Below are positions 1 to 7,591 of a stretch of 64,000 nt of DNA, in pieces. Numbering within the stretch: the first letter of the stretch is position 1; each line of letters opens with the position of its first letter. The notes beneath the pieces are model-generated. The model saw nothing but the letters and a program-made list of their open reading frames with translations. It searched no databases and had not been told where the DNA came from. The DNA comes from DASYAN01 sp034431765 (GTDB lineage Bacteria > Chloroflexota > Ktedonobacteria > Ktedonobacterales > Ktedonobacteraceae), in assembly GCA_034431765.1 (NCBI GenBank), contig DAOUDD010000095.1, forward strand, positions 8,260-72,259, written 5' to 3'. A program made the position numbers and the translations under genes.

Positions 1-406
1 ATCTGGTTTATAGTGTCAAAATTAGCGGAAAGGTAATTTATGAATCGTTGATCGAAAAAAAGCACCATTGATACTTTTCGCGCAATATAAGCGTTGGCAT
101 TATGCTATACGGTCGAGGTATAATACCCAATCGAAAAAGGAGTTGTGATACTAAATTTTCGTATTCTGAGTATTCTATTCGCAAGGTTCGTTCATCATCG
201 CCAGCCAACAAATCTTTCTGGTAAGTGATCAATAATATCCTGTCGAGTCAACGCTAAACCTGCTTTATAGCCAGCTATTTCGCTAAGAGTAGAGAAGACT
301 TCAATCCTTTTTTGACGAATATATCCCATTTGGCTTCCTTACTCTCTATACTAGTTAATTACATGTTCTCCCTTTTTCGAATTACCGTGAAATTCTCGCA
401 CTCATT
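1..406. other. Region without a convincing gene, downstream of selC
   Basis: This stretch lies beyond the selC 3' exon on the minus strand. The only minus-strand frame of note (38-232, 64 codons) has no recognisable motif and no good ribosome binding site. The plus-strand frame starting at 312 runs into the intron and is a shadow. I see no clear hairpin terminator for selC here. Confidence 0.5.
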
Positions 407-414
407 TGGCAGAG
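407..414 (-). tRNA. selC: tRNA-Sec (selC), 3' exon
   Basis: On the minus strand these eight bases read CTCTGCCA. They directly follow the predicted 3' end of the group II intron. Joined to the 5' exon ending ACAC at 2852, they complete the 3' acceptor strand ACACCTCT, which pairs over all eight positions with the 5' strand GGAGGTGT (one G-U pair, at the first position). The discriminator G and an encoded CCA follow. An eight-pair acceptor stem and a G discriminator are known tRNA-Sec traits. The exon is too short to recognise alone; the call rests on its fit with the 5' exon and the intron boundary. Confidence 0.85.
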
Positions 415-468
415 GTAGGGTAGGCAGCCAGCGAGGTAGTATTACGCTCCTTTTCCGACTGCCCCCCG

Positions 469-504
469 CCGAACCGTACATGCACCTTTCAGCGCATACG
501 GCTC
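469..504 (-). ncRNA. Group II intron domain V (catalytic hairpin)
   Basis: On the minus strand the segment runs from GAGCCGTATG through a GAAA loop to GTACGGTTCGG. This is the conserved 34-36 nt domain V hairpin that holds the catalytic metal site. It begins 13 nt after the maturase stop codon. Domain VI follows: GGCAGTC (460-466) pairs with GGCTGCC (423-429), then comes a bulged A at 421 and the CCC-TAC end. The intact form suggests a ribozyme still able to splice. Confidence 0.9.
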
Positions 505-517
505 TCCAGTATCGTAA

Positions 518-2314
518 TTACGTTCGCGTACTTGACTTTTGTCGTCTCATTGGACGTCCTGCATGGACATCGGTGTGACACGTTCGACAGAGAACCATTG
601 TTTTCCTGCGACGAGCTGCCATAACTTTAACCCAGTCTGGCTTTTCACGTCCGGTAAATCTTTCCAGGTCCTTTAGAGTTCGAATATGATGCACCCCGAT
701 ATTTTCATTGCTTCCACAATTCTCGCAAATATCTGCAAGGAGTCTTTCTTCTAACTCAGTTCGACCTGACCAGATTGTCTGCGTTTGGTCTTTCAGACTT
801 GCCTTAGGATCCCATGTTAATGAGATTCCTCCCCATTTCGCTACTAGCGGTTTCTTCCCTTCTCGCTCAATGGTTACTTGTAATCCCTTATACTTTTTCC
901 CATTTATTTCCCAAGTGGTTTCATACTTTCTATATACTTTGCTCACTGACACTTTGAGTTTATGTGCCAGTGTTTTCGTAAGTGATGTGTCCATCACCCA
1001 ATAGAGTTGTGTGAAATTTCCCAGGTTGTATGCGAGTCGATAATATTCCACTAATCCTTGATACTCAGCTTGATACGTTCTTAGTATCGTGAAAGCGCTG
1101 TTTTCAGTCAGCTCTTTTCTGTGTATCGGTCTTCCATTTTCCATGTAGCGCCGGCATTTGTCTTTTACTACATCCTCTGGTAATCTCAATCCAACTTTTC
1201 CGTTGAGGCTTCTCCTATGATCTACCCCTCTGTGAGAATTGTCTTGTAGAATGTGAACTTCGTATCCTAGAAACTGCGCTTTCTCTGACCGTGCATGAGT
1301 GATCAGTGTCTTGGATTGCGATAGCTCTAGTTTTAATTCCTCCCTTAGAAATAGCGTAAGTTTTTCCTTGATTTCTTCCGCTTCTTCTTTTGGGCCTGTA
1401 AATCCCAGGAGAAAATCATCTGCATATCGGATGTATTTTAGACGCCGAAAATTGGGATCTCTCGTATCCATCGATGGCAGTTGCATCATCCTTTTGCGTG
1501 CTGCTTCTAGCTCTGTTGCTGTTCCCTTTTTCCGTATACGTTCAACTTCGTGCCTCACTTTACGGTACTCTGGGTTTTCGCCTCGTTCCTTTCCCCTTGT
1601 ATAGGTTGGAATGAGGATTGTCTCCACAAACTTGTCCAGTTTATCAAGATAGATGTTGGAAAGTATCGGACTGATTATCCCTCCTTGTGGTGTTCCACTG
1701 TAGGTTTTATGGAATTGCCAGTCTTCTAAATACCCAACTTGAAGTATATCTTTGATAAGTTGTATAAACCGTCCATCTTGGATTGTCTCTTCTAATATTT
1801 CAACTAGAATAGTGTGATCTAGCCTGTCAAAGCACTGGGAGATATCTCCTTCAATGAACCAGCTTACTCCTGTCCACGTTCCATAGATTTCTCGTAAAGC
1901 AGTATGGCATCCTCTATTGGGACGAAACCCGTGTGAATGGTTACTGAAACGTTCCTCATAATATGCTTCAAGGAGCAATCTGACAGCTTCTTGAAGTAAT
2001 TTATCGGACCATGTCAACATACCAAGGGGCCGTACTTTCCCATTTTTCTTTGGTATGTACGTTCTCCTGGCTAATTTCCATTGATACTTTTCATTTCGCA
2101 CAGCTTCTATGATTTTCTCAATTTTTCTCATCGACATCCCATCCACTGTTTCATCCGCGCTACCTGTTGTCATCGATCCTGTATTACGATAGATCTTTCC
2201 GTAGGCCTTCAGGTACAGTTCTGGATTAAACAACAATCGATAGATTCGATCTAATGGCAAACCCTTTCTGCCTCGTTCGCGAATGAGCTCTATGATTGTT
2301 TCGGCTGTTCGCAT
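518..2314 (-). CDS. ltrA: Group II intron reverse transcriptase/maturase with HNH endonuclease
   Basis: This 598-residue intron-encoded protein helps the intron fold and splice, and copies it into DNA during retrohoming. The reverse transcriptase region spans roughly residues 80-370. It includes a GTPQGGIISP block near 207 and the catalytic YADD box near 297-300. A maturase (X) region follows. The C-terminus has an HNH-type endonuclease with Cys-x2-Cys, a His-His pair and a final CxxCH (about 535-590), so the protein could cut the target bottom strand. The frame is open and of full family length. The gene sits inside intron domain IV; domains V and VI lie just beyond its stop. Its product probably acts on the selC transcript that contains it. 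Confidence 0.95.
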   Translation of the reverse strand: MRTAETIIELIRERGRKGLPLDRIYRLLFNPELYLKAYGKIYRNTGSMTTGSADETVDGMSMRKIEKIIEAVRNEKYQWKLARRTYIPKKNGKVRPLGMLTWSDKLLQEAVRLLLEAYYEERFSNHSHGFRPNRGCHTALREIYGTWTGVSWFIEGDISQCFDRLDHTILVEILEETIQDGRFIQLIKDILQVGYLEDWQFHKTYSGTPQGGIISPILSNIYLDKLDKFVETILIPTYTRGKERGENPEYRKVRHEVERIRKKGTATELEAARKRMMQLPSMDTRDPNFRRLKYIRYADDFLLGFTGPKEEAEEIKEKLTLFLREELKLELSQSKTLITHARSEKAQFLGYEVHILQDNSHRGVDHRRSLNGKVGLRLPEDVVKDKCRRYMENGRPIHRKELTENSAFTILRTYQAEYQGLVEYYRLAYNLGNFTQLYWVMDTSLTKTLAHKLKVSVSKVYRKYETTWEINGKKYKGLQVTIEREGKKPLVAKWGGISLTWDPKASLKDQTQTIWSGRTELEERLLADICENCGSNENIGVHHIRTLKDLERFTGREKPDWVKVMAARRRKTMVLCRTCHTDVHAGRPMRRQKSSTRT

Positions 2315-2566
2315 CTCGCGTACCTTTTCATTCTTAGAACTCGACGATACCTACCCTGCTAAACGATGTCAATGTTTAGCTCTGGCCCAATTTCTTGAGC
2401 TGCCCCTTCGTTTTCGTCTTTTGGACTAGAACTACTATGGGGGTTCCGTGACCTTGAGGCTCTCGTCTTTTAGGCCATCCCACATTTACACTAACAAGAC
2501 GTAGTAGTACGTTTAGGTGCCTTTTTGTTCCTTACCAAACTCATCGTTTGTCATCTATCGTAGAGA

Positions 2567-2572
2567 ACTCTC
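2567..2572 (-). other. Candidate EBS2 of the intron
   Basis: The minus-strand bases GAGAGT are fully complementary to ACTCTC at 2858-2863, the second hexamer upstream of the 5' splice site. They lie about 280 nt from the intron 5' end, before the EBS1 candidate (GTGTA, 2487-2491), in the order expected for domain I. The call is by complementarity only. I did not fold domain I. Confidence 0.5.
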
Positions 2573-2851
2573 TAAGCACATACATCTCTTACTTAGAGTA
2601 CGATAGCGCCGCGTCAGATGTGCTGCGACGGGCCACTCTATATTGCCATTCAGAACTCAGGTTCAGCAAACAGCTTCACCATGCGTACAGGACTTGCAAG
2701 GCTTTATCTTACACATCTTCAGACAATCTTGCTTTATTGGCATGCTACTGTCCCCTTTAGGTTTCCCGCCAGGTAAGCCAATGTCCTAGAGGTAATTGCT
2801 CTCTTTCCTCTCCTCCTTGGGAGGAATCTTATTAATGCCAAAGTGGCGCAC

Positions 2852-2942
2852 GTGTATGAGAGTCGAACTCACCGGGGACCGCGCCGAGCGACCCCCCAGC
2901 CGTTTTGAAGACGGTGAGACCCACCGGGGTCCCTACACCTCC
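2852..2942 (-). tRNA. selC: tRNA-Sec (selC), 5' exon, anticodon UCA
   Basis: These 91 nt hold all of a selenocysteine tRNA except its last eight bases. In order on the minus strand: acceptor strand GGAGGTGT; a six-pair D stem GGGACC/GGTCTC; anticodon arm CCGT-CTTCAAA-ACGG with U33 and anticodon TCA at 2906-2908; a long GC-rich variable arm; T arm GTGAG-TTCGACT-CTCAT; and the first half of the 3' acceptor strand, ACAC. Long D stem, long variable arm, eight-pair acceptor and UCA anticodon together are diagnostic of tRNA-Sec, which is charged with serine, converted to selenocysteine and reads UGA codons. The group II intron cuts the acceptor strand after ACAC, and the exon resumes at 414. The spliced tRNA is 99 nt including CCA. 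None of selA, selB or selD is in the window. Confidence 0.92.
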
Positions 2943-2952
2943 ACGTGGCCTG

Positions 2953-2982
2953 TATTCTGCCACTGGTACAAATGTTTGTCAA
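2953..2982 (-). promoter_or_regulatory. selC promoter
   Basis: On the minus strand a perfect -35 box TTGACA (2977-2982) is followed after 18 nt by AGAATA (2953-2958) as the -10. This places the transcription start a few bases before the tRNA 5' end at 2942. The TGA inside TTGACA is also the stop codon of the upstream HAD gene, so the two genes abut with no spacer. Confidence 0.7.
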
Positions 2983-3632
2983 GCCAGCGCGCGAATGCGT
3001 GCCAGGTTCACCTCGGTCAGATCCCTGACCATCAGTTCTGCCGCACGCAAACCCGGAAGGTCGCGGTCTCCGGCAACGGAGATACAGCGCATACCTGCTG
3101 CGTGTGCGGCTTGTACACCTGCAATGGCATCCTCAATCACCAGACACTTCTCCGGGGGCACGTTCAGTTCAGAGGAGGCTTTGAGGAAGACATCGGGCGC
3201 GGGCTTGCCGTGTGGCACAGTCTCGCCGGAGACGAGCGCTGACAGGTAGCGGTTTAGCCCAAGCACCTCGCTGATCACCTCGATATTCTTCACAGGGGTA
3301 GATGAGGCGAGTGCCTGCGGGTAGCCAGCATTTTTCAGCTCCGTGAGCAGTTCGATAGCTCCTGGAAGCGGGCGTGCCTTTTCACGGATGAACCCGCGGA
3401 AATAGGTTTCTTTGAGATCGGCCAGTTTCTGCACGCGCTCAGGTGGCATCTCACCCCAAAGGAGGGGGATGATGGCATCGTTGCGCATACCGAAGGTGCG
3501 CCAGAATTGCTCGTCAGTGAAGGGGATGCCCTCATCCTGAGCCATACGATGCCAGGAGAGGCGATGCTCCTCCCCGCTGTCAAGGATGACGCCGTCGAGA
3601 TCCCAGATTACCGCTTGTATCGAGTCTGCCAT
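2979..3632 (-). CDS. HAD-superfamily phosphatase/phosphomutase, beta-PGM-like
   Basis: This 217-residue soluble enzyme belongs to the haloacid dehalogenase group I (beta-phosphoglucomutase/phosphoglycolate phosphatase-like). The N-terminal motif I, WDLDGVILDS, has the nucleophile and acid-base aspartates (about residues 10-12). A helical cap follows (about 20-90). Motif II is ASSTP (about 113). Motif III is in GKPAPDVF (about 143), and the acidic motif IV is VIEDAIAGV (about 166). The start at 3632 has GGAGG about 10 nt upstream. The substrate cannot be told from sequence; sugar phosphates are usual. The stop codon lies in the -35 box of selC, so read-through could add to selC transcription. 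No operon partner is visible upstream. Confidence 0.85.
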   Translation of the reverse strand: MADSIQAVIWDLDGVILDSGEEHRLSWHRMAQDEGIPFTDEQFWRTFGMRNDAIIPLLWGEMPPERVQKLADLKETYFRGFIREKARPLPGAIELLTELKNAGYPQALASSTPVKNIEVISEVLGLNRYLSALVSGETVPHGKPAPDVFLKASSELNVPPEKCLVIEDAIAGVQAAHAAGMRCISVAGDRDLPGLRAAELMVRDLTEVNLARIRALA

Positions 3633-3890
3633 AGAGAATGAGCCTCCAGATGTGTATCAGATATATTTCTTATAGCCGAGAGGGATAGAGAAGACGAGGA
3701 AATGTGACGGGAGTAGAAGTGATAGTGGTAGCTATTGCTCCTTTCAAGGTATTGTATTCTGTCTATGTGTTAACATTCTATCACGCCTTTCTCCCTGAGG
3801 CCTTTTGCGCGCTCTCGCAGCTTTCTCTATCCTGCTCGCCCTCGTCCTGACGTATGTGTACCAGAACGAGCGTTAGCCCATCATACCAAT

Positions 3891-3934
3891 AAGAAAAAGG
3901 GAGCCAGCACACATGCTCGTGTTTGCTGGCTCCC
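3891..3934 (-). terminator. Intrinsic terminator of the Pro-Thr repeat protein gene
   Basis: An 11-bp perfect stem GGGAGCCAGCA/TGCTGGCTCCC (3899-3909 with 3924-3934) is followed on the minus strand by TTTTTCTT. It lies about 30 nt after the stop at 3966. The rest of 3633-3890 shows no gene. Confidence 0.85.
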
Positions 3935-3965
3935 CATGCGAGAAAGGGCGTAGAAGAAGTTCGGG

Positions 3966-6290
3966 TTATTTCGCTCCGATGGCGAAGACGTGAATTTGAC
4001 CATGATTCCCGGTTGAGGGTAATGTTACACTTTGGATTGTCTTGCCCTTTTGCAAGGCCACATCCATATAGAAGATGTGGGGCATATCTTTTTGCATGCC
4101 GTTGGGCGTATTGCGATAGGGTGTCACAGCGACAACCTGGTTGCCATAGGAAGGCGTCCTTGCTGTCCCTCCATTGAGCGTCCAATCGCTGGCAACCAGC
4201 AGGAACTGCTGTGTGCTACCGTCGGTGTAGGTGATAGTGGCTCTACCCAGCGAGGGGCCGTTAGATGCCGCGAGCAGGAATCCAAGGGTATTTGCGCCAT
4301 CGGCGGTGACTGGAATGACCTGTCCTTTTGCTATGACGTTGTTCGAGCCAGCGGCGGGCATGGGCCAGGTGAAATTGATACCGTTAAATGAAATCGGCTT
4401 TCCAGGAACTATACCCACACTTTGCAGTGCTTGAGCAGAGAAGCTGTTGCCCCAGCTATCGAAGTTCGCATTGGCCATTGCATCATCGTTACTGGTGCCG
4501 ACATTATTAAAATCGAACTGCGCTTTCGCAGTGACACCATTATTGCCACCACCGTTGCCCTGTTGGGGATTATTGGGGCAATTCAGGTTGACTGTTCCAT
4601 TGGCAAACGTAAGCATGCAGGTCTGACCGTTGATCGTCACCGTTCCCATACAATTGGCAATTGTTGCACCATTGATGACACACGTTGGTGTCTGAGCTGT
4701 TCCCGTGCCACCACCAGTTGGAGGCGGAGTGGGTGTAGGATTAGCCGGTTGTGTTGGCGTAGGATTCGCCGGCTGCGTGGGTGTAGGATTAGCCGGCTGA
4801 GTAGGTGTAGGATTGACGGGTTTCGTGGGCGTAGGATTAACAGGCTGAGTAGGTGTAGGGGTCGCCGGTTTCGTGGGCGTGGGATTAACAGGCTGCGTTG
4901 CCGTCATAGTTGGTACAGGAGTTGGAGAAGTTGTACCGCCAGGCTGCGTACTGATGGGCTGTCCATTGAGCATAGCGCTGGTTGCAACGCCTGCACCATC
5001 CTGCGTCGTTGTGATTGGGCTAGGCTTGCCGAGGAGCTGAACACAGTTCAGGTTATTCGCGCTGTAGGTGTTGGCGAAGCGCTGTGCCAGGAAGGTAAAG
5101 AGCGTCGTGCCAACCGCCGGGTCGGGAGAGGGTGCTTGTGAGGTGAACTGAGCATCGAGGGCGATGCGCGGCGCACCAACATCGACGAGATTCTGGCAGT
5201 ATGTTTTTGTGCTCGCAGCATCCGCGTTGGCAACAGGCGGCTGATTCACACCGCTTCGATAGGCATTGATTTTATTGACATCGACCTGGCCGTTGTTGAG
5301 CGCCATTGGATCGTTCGCGGGTACAAGCGCGACAGGAGCAGCCTGGTGAACCATAGCCTGTAGCTCGTTCAATGGGAGAGCAGGCACATTTTGTCCTGGA
5401 TCTGCAAGATCGGCAACCTTCCAGGGTGAGCAGCCAAGCGAACCATCGAGAGCAATATCAAGGAGACGGTTGTCGCTACCGTTTACCTGGGGCTTTCCGG
5501 TTGTTTGCAACATAGTCATGTTTGCAGCAGTCATCTGCGCTGATTGCCCGTTTGCTGTGACGAGGTAGGTGGTGGTCACATTGTCGCTCTGGTCCTGGTC
5601 AACCACAGCGAAGTTGCGAACAGTGGGGCAGGACTGGCCGTCTTTTGCCGTACCGAGAGCGGGTGGTGTCAGTTTGCCTGCCTGAATCGCCTGGCGAGCA
5701 GCCTGGAAGAACGCGGGAGCATTGCAGTAGGCGAATTGTCCGAATATAGAATTATTGAGACCATTTACACACTTGCCCTGATTCAAGCTGCCATTCGTGT
5801 CCTGCAATGTCAGTGTGTTACCGTTTGCGCCAAACCAAAGCGCCACAATAGCGTTGGCTGGGAGCTGAGGTGTAACAGGCTTGGCGGCAGGCTGCGTTCC
5901 CTTGTCAATGACAAGCGGATTGTAGATACTGATCTGGCTGGTTGCGGGATCAAAGACTGCTCCCTGCACAAAGGCTGCCTGATTCGCATTGGCCTCGTTA
6001 CAGGGACCTTTGGCCGGATCGGTTGCGGACAGTTGGTATGGAGTTGCCAGGCCCGCGGCTGTGAGTGGATTGGCGGGCACGCTCAGTGCGCAATCCATAT
6101 TGACATCAGCGGCATGTGAGCCAAAGACAGGTTTGACAACCAGGAAGACAAAAGCTCCCAGAACGACGAGTGTTGTAATAGCTGAACCGATGAGAAACAA
6201 TGGGGAGAAGCGCCTCCCTCGCGATGAGCGTGGAAGCTTATAGCGGCCTCCTGGCATCATTGGTCCCTGCGGCCTTGATACTGTGTGCAT
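3966..6290 (-). CDS. Membrane-anchored secreted protein with Pro-Thr repeats, function unknown
   Basis: This 774-residue protein starts with a basic cytoplasmic tail (about 1-30) and one transmembrane segment (about 31-54), so the rest is probably outside the cell. Residues about 55-440 form an Asn/Ala-rich region that I do not recognise. A linker of about ten heptad-like ANPTPTQP repeats follows (about 460-540). Next is a short Cys-containing segment with three or four cysteines (about 545-575). The C-terminal domain (about 590-774) is beta-rich and resembles a carbohydrate-binding or jelly-roll fold only by composition. Such Pro-Thr linkers usually separate domains of cell-wall or secreted proteins. 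The start has AAGG about 10 nt upstream and a terminator follows the gene. It appears to be a single-gene unit. Confidence 0.75.
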   Translation of the reverse strand: MHTVSRPQGPMMPGGRYKLPRSSRGRRFSPLFLIGSAITTLVVLGAFVFLVVKPVFGSHAADVNMDCALSVPANPLTAAGLATPYQLSATDPAKGPCNEANANQAAFVQGAVFDPATSQISIYNPLVIDKGTQPAAKPVTPQLPANAIVALWFGANGNTLTLQDTNGSLNQGKCVNGLNNSIFGQFAYCNAPAFFQAARQAIQAGKLTPPALGTAKDGQSCPTVRNFAVVDQDQSDNVTTTYLVTANGQSAQMTAANMTMLQTTGKPQVNGSDNRLLDIALDGSLGCSPWKVADLADPGQNVPALPLNELQAMVHQAAPVALVPANDPMALNNGQVDVNKINAYRSGVNQPPVANADAASTKTYCQNLVDVGAPRIALDAQFTSQAPSPDPAVGTTLFTFLAQRFANTYSANNLNCVQLLGKPSPITTTQDGAGVATSAMLNGQPISTQPGGTTSPTPVPTMTATQPVNPTPTKPATPTPTQPVNPTPTKPVNPTPTQPANPTPTQPANPTPTQPANPTPTPPPTGGGTGTAQTPTCVINGATIANCMGTVTINGQTCMLTFANGTVNLNCPNNPQQGNGGGNNGVTAKAQFDFNNVGTSNDDAMANANFDSWGNSFSAQALQSVGIVPGKPISFNGINFTWPMPAAGSNNVIAKGQVIPVTADGANTLGFLLAASNGPSLGRATITYTDGSTQQFLLVASDWTLNGGTARTPSYGNQVVAVTPYRNTPNGMQKDMPHIFYMDVALQKGKTIQSVTLPSTGNHGQIHVFAIGAK

Positions 6291-6799
6291 ATACGTGTTA
6301 CCTTCTTCCGAATCCGAGCTTCTACAAAAGCTCTACATACTCCGTCAAATAGAAATGCGCTCTACTACCTTCTTGCTAACTTTCCATAAGAGACACAAGA
6401 TTTTCTTGATCTGATGTATGCTCTTACGTATGTGCGCTCGTCCCCAGATAACGAGCGTCGGTGAACACATTTTGAGAAACTGTTGTACAACGTTTTTCTG
6501 TTTAGAAAGCGTGTAGTCACGGCTAGCTAAGATGAAGCAATTTGCATACCTTTGCAATCATTTGCAATTCATGCTTCGTTTGGGATAATACCATAGCCTT
6601 TTTACAGATATCCATGAGCATATGCAAATTTAGGGTGAAAGTACTAACCTCCGGTTAAGGTTTCGTAACGTCTCACTGGTGTTGTATGCTGAGAAAGCGG
6701 ATTTACAACATTAAGAATTGGTGGAGAAGGCCATTGGGAGGTGGGGAAGAATGCGCAAGGTTGTCTGTTAGTCGGTAGACGAGCACAGGAGAAGGGACG
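6291..6799. promoter_or_regulatory. Divergent intergenic region with phased TTTGCA repeats
   Basis: This 509-bp gap separates the divergent Pro-Thr protein and NIF3 genes. TTTGCA occurs three times at exact 10-bp steps (6541, 6551, 6561), and once inverted as TGCAAA (6623-6628). Repeats on one helix face suggest a regulator-binding site. I find no convincing gene or promoter boxes in the rest. Confidence 0.4.
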
Positions 6800-7591
6800 A
6801 TGACACGAACGATTCAGAACGTGATCGACACGATTATTGCAGCGGTACCGGGAGCGCCAGTGCCATGGTCGGTGGATACGCTCAAACGTGGTAATCCTGC
6901 TGATGAAGTGCATGGAATTGTCACCACATTTACCGCAACATGCGATGTGCTGGAGCAGGCAGTAGCGCTGGGAGCTGACCTGATTATCACGCACGAGCCA
7001 ACGTTCTATGATCATCGCGACGAGACAGCGTGGCTGGCGCGTGATTCTGTATACGAAGCAAAAGATCTTTTTCTGAAAAAGCATGCCCTCGCCGTCTGGC
7101 GTTTTCATGACTACTGGCATTTTCACACGCCCGATGGGATTATTACAGGTGTTGTCAAGGCTATGGGATGGGAACAGAACCTTGACGAGGAAGCACGCTA
7201 TGTTGTTACACTTCCACCCTGCACGCTCACGGAACTTGTTGACCTTCTGAAGCAAAAACTGGCCCTGGCCCAGGTACGGCTGGTGGGTGATCCAGCCATG
7301 TCCTGTCAGCGCATTGGCCTGATCGTGGGCGCGATGGGAGGGGATTACCAGATCAAGGCCTTTTCTCAGGATGCGCTTGATGTTGTTGTGTGTGGCGAAA
7401 CGGTTGAATGGCAGACATGCGAGTATGTACGTGATGCTATAGCATGCGGCCAGAAGAAAGCGTTGTTGATTCTGGGCCATGCGAACAGCGAAGAGGCAGG
7501 GATGAAGTATCTGGTAGAGTGGCTGAGGCCAAAGTTGCCAGATGTTCCGCTGTTCCATGTGCCCGCAGGTGATCCCGTGAGGGTGTTATAA
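6800..7591 (+). CDS. NIF3-like dinuclear metal-centre protein
   Basis: This 263-residue protein is of the NIF3/YqfO family, which forms toroidal hexamers binding two metals per subunit. The family was once labelled GTP cyclohydrolase I type 2, and its true reaction is unsettled. The signature ITHEPTFYDH (about residues 69-78) carries metal-binding histidines. A second cluster, WRFHDYWHFH (about 101-110), replaces the usual HTN(W)D stretch. The C-terminal GHANSEEAGM (about 231-240) gives the final histidine and glutamate ligands. The ATG follows a purine-rich GGAGAAGGG. The 3' end overlaps the convergent SDR gene by 6 bp. Confidence 0.85.
   Translation: MTRTIQNVIDTIIAAVPGAPVPWSVDTLKRGNPADEVHGIVTTFTATCDVLEQAVALGADLIITHEPTFYDHRDETAWLARDSVYEAKDLFLKKHALAVWRFHDYWHFHTPDGIITGVVKAMGWEQNLDEEARYVVTLPPCTLTELVDLLKQKLALAQVRLVGDPAMSCQRIGLIVGAMGGDYQIKAFSQDALDVVVCGETVEWQTCEYVRDAIACGQKKALLILGHANSEEAGMKYLVEWLRPKLPDVPLFHVPAGDPVRVL

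Larger units (their letters stand above)
415..2851 (-). mobile_element. Group II intron inserted in selC
   Basis: This is a ribozyme retroelement of about 2437 nt on the minus strand, with its protein gene placed between the structural RNA domains. The 5' end at 2851 reads GTGCG, the group II consensus. The 3' end at 415 reads CTAC, giving the usual terminal AY. Domain V (469-504) and a domain VI stem (418-466) with a bulged A at 421, seven nucleotides from the 3' end, lie just after the maturase gene. The stretch 2315-2851 holds domains I-III. GAGAGT at 2567-2572 can pair fully with exon bases ACTCTC (2858-2863) as EBS2-IBS2. GTGTA at 2487-2491 can pair with TACAC (2852-2856) as EBS1-IBS1. 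Together the two pairings place the 5' splice site exactly at 2852/2851. Excision would rebuild tRNA-Sec. Confidence 0.88.

Noticed and set aside
2843..2942. Reading selC as uninterrupted, ending at the GCCA inside the intron (2843-2852 side)
   Set aside because: That end gives only six of eight acceptor pairs, while the spliced end at 407 gives eight of eight with G and CCA. The GTGCGCC bases also fit the group II 5' consensus.
2796..3249. Plus-strand open frames across the selC 5' exon and HAD gene end
   Set aside because: They lie opposite a structured tRNA and a well-supported HAD gene and have no ribosome binding site or motif.
4422..5141. Arg/Cys-rich plus-strand frame opposite the Pro-Thr repeat region
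   Set aside because: It is the mirror of a repetitive coding region; composition alone explains the open frame.
6644..7558. 304-codon minus-strand frame over the NIF3 gene
   Set aside because: It is antisense to a clear family member, with His/Cys/Arg-rich composition and no motif.
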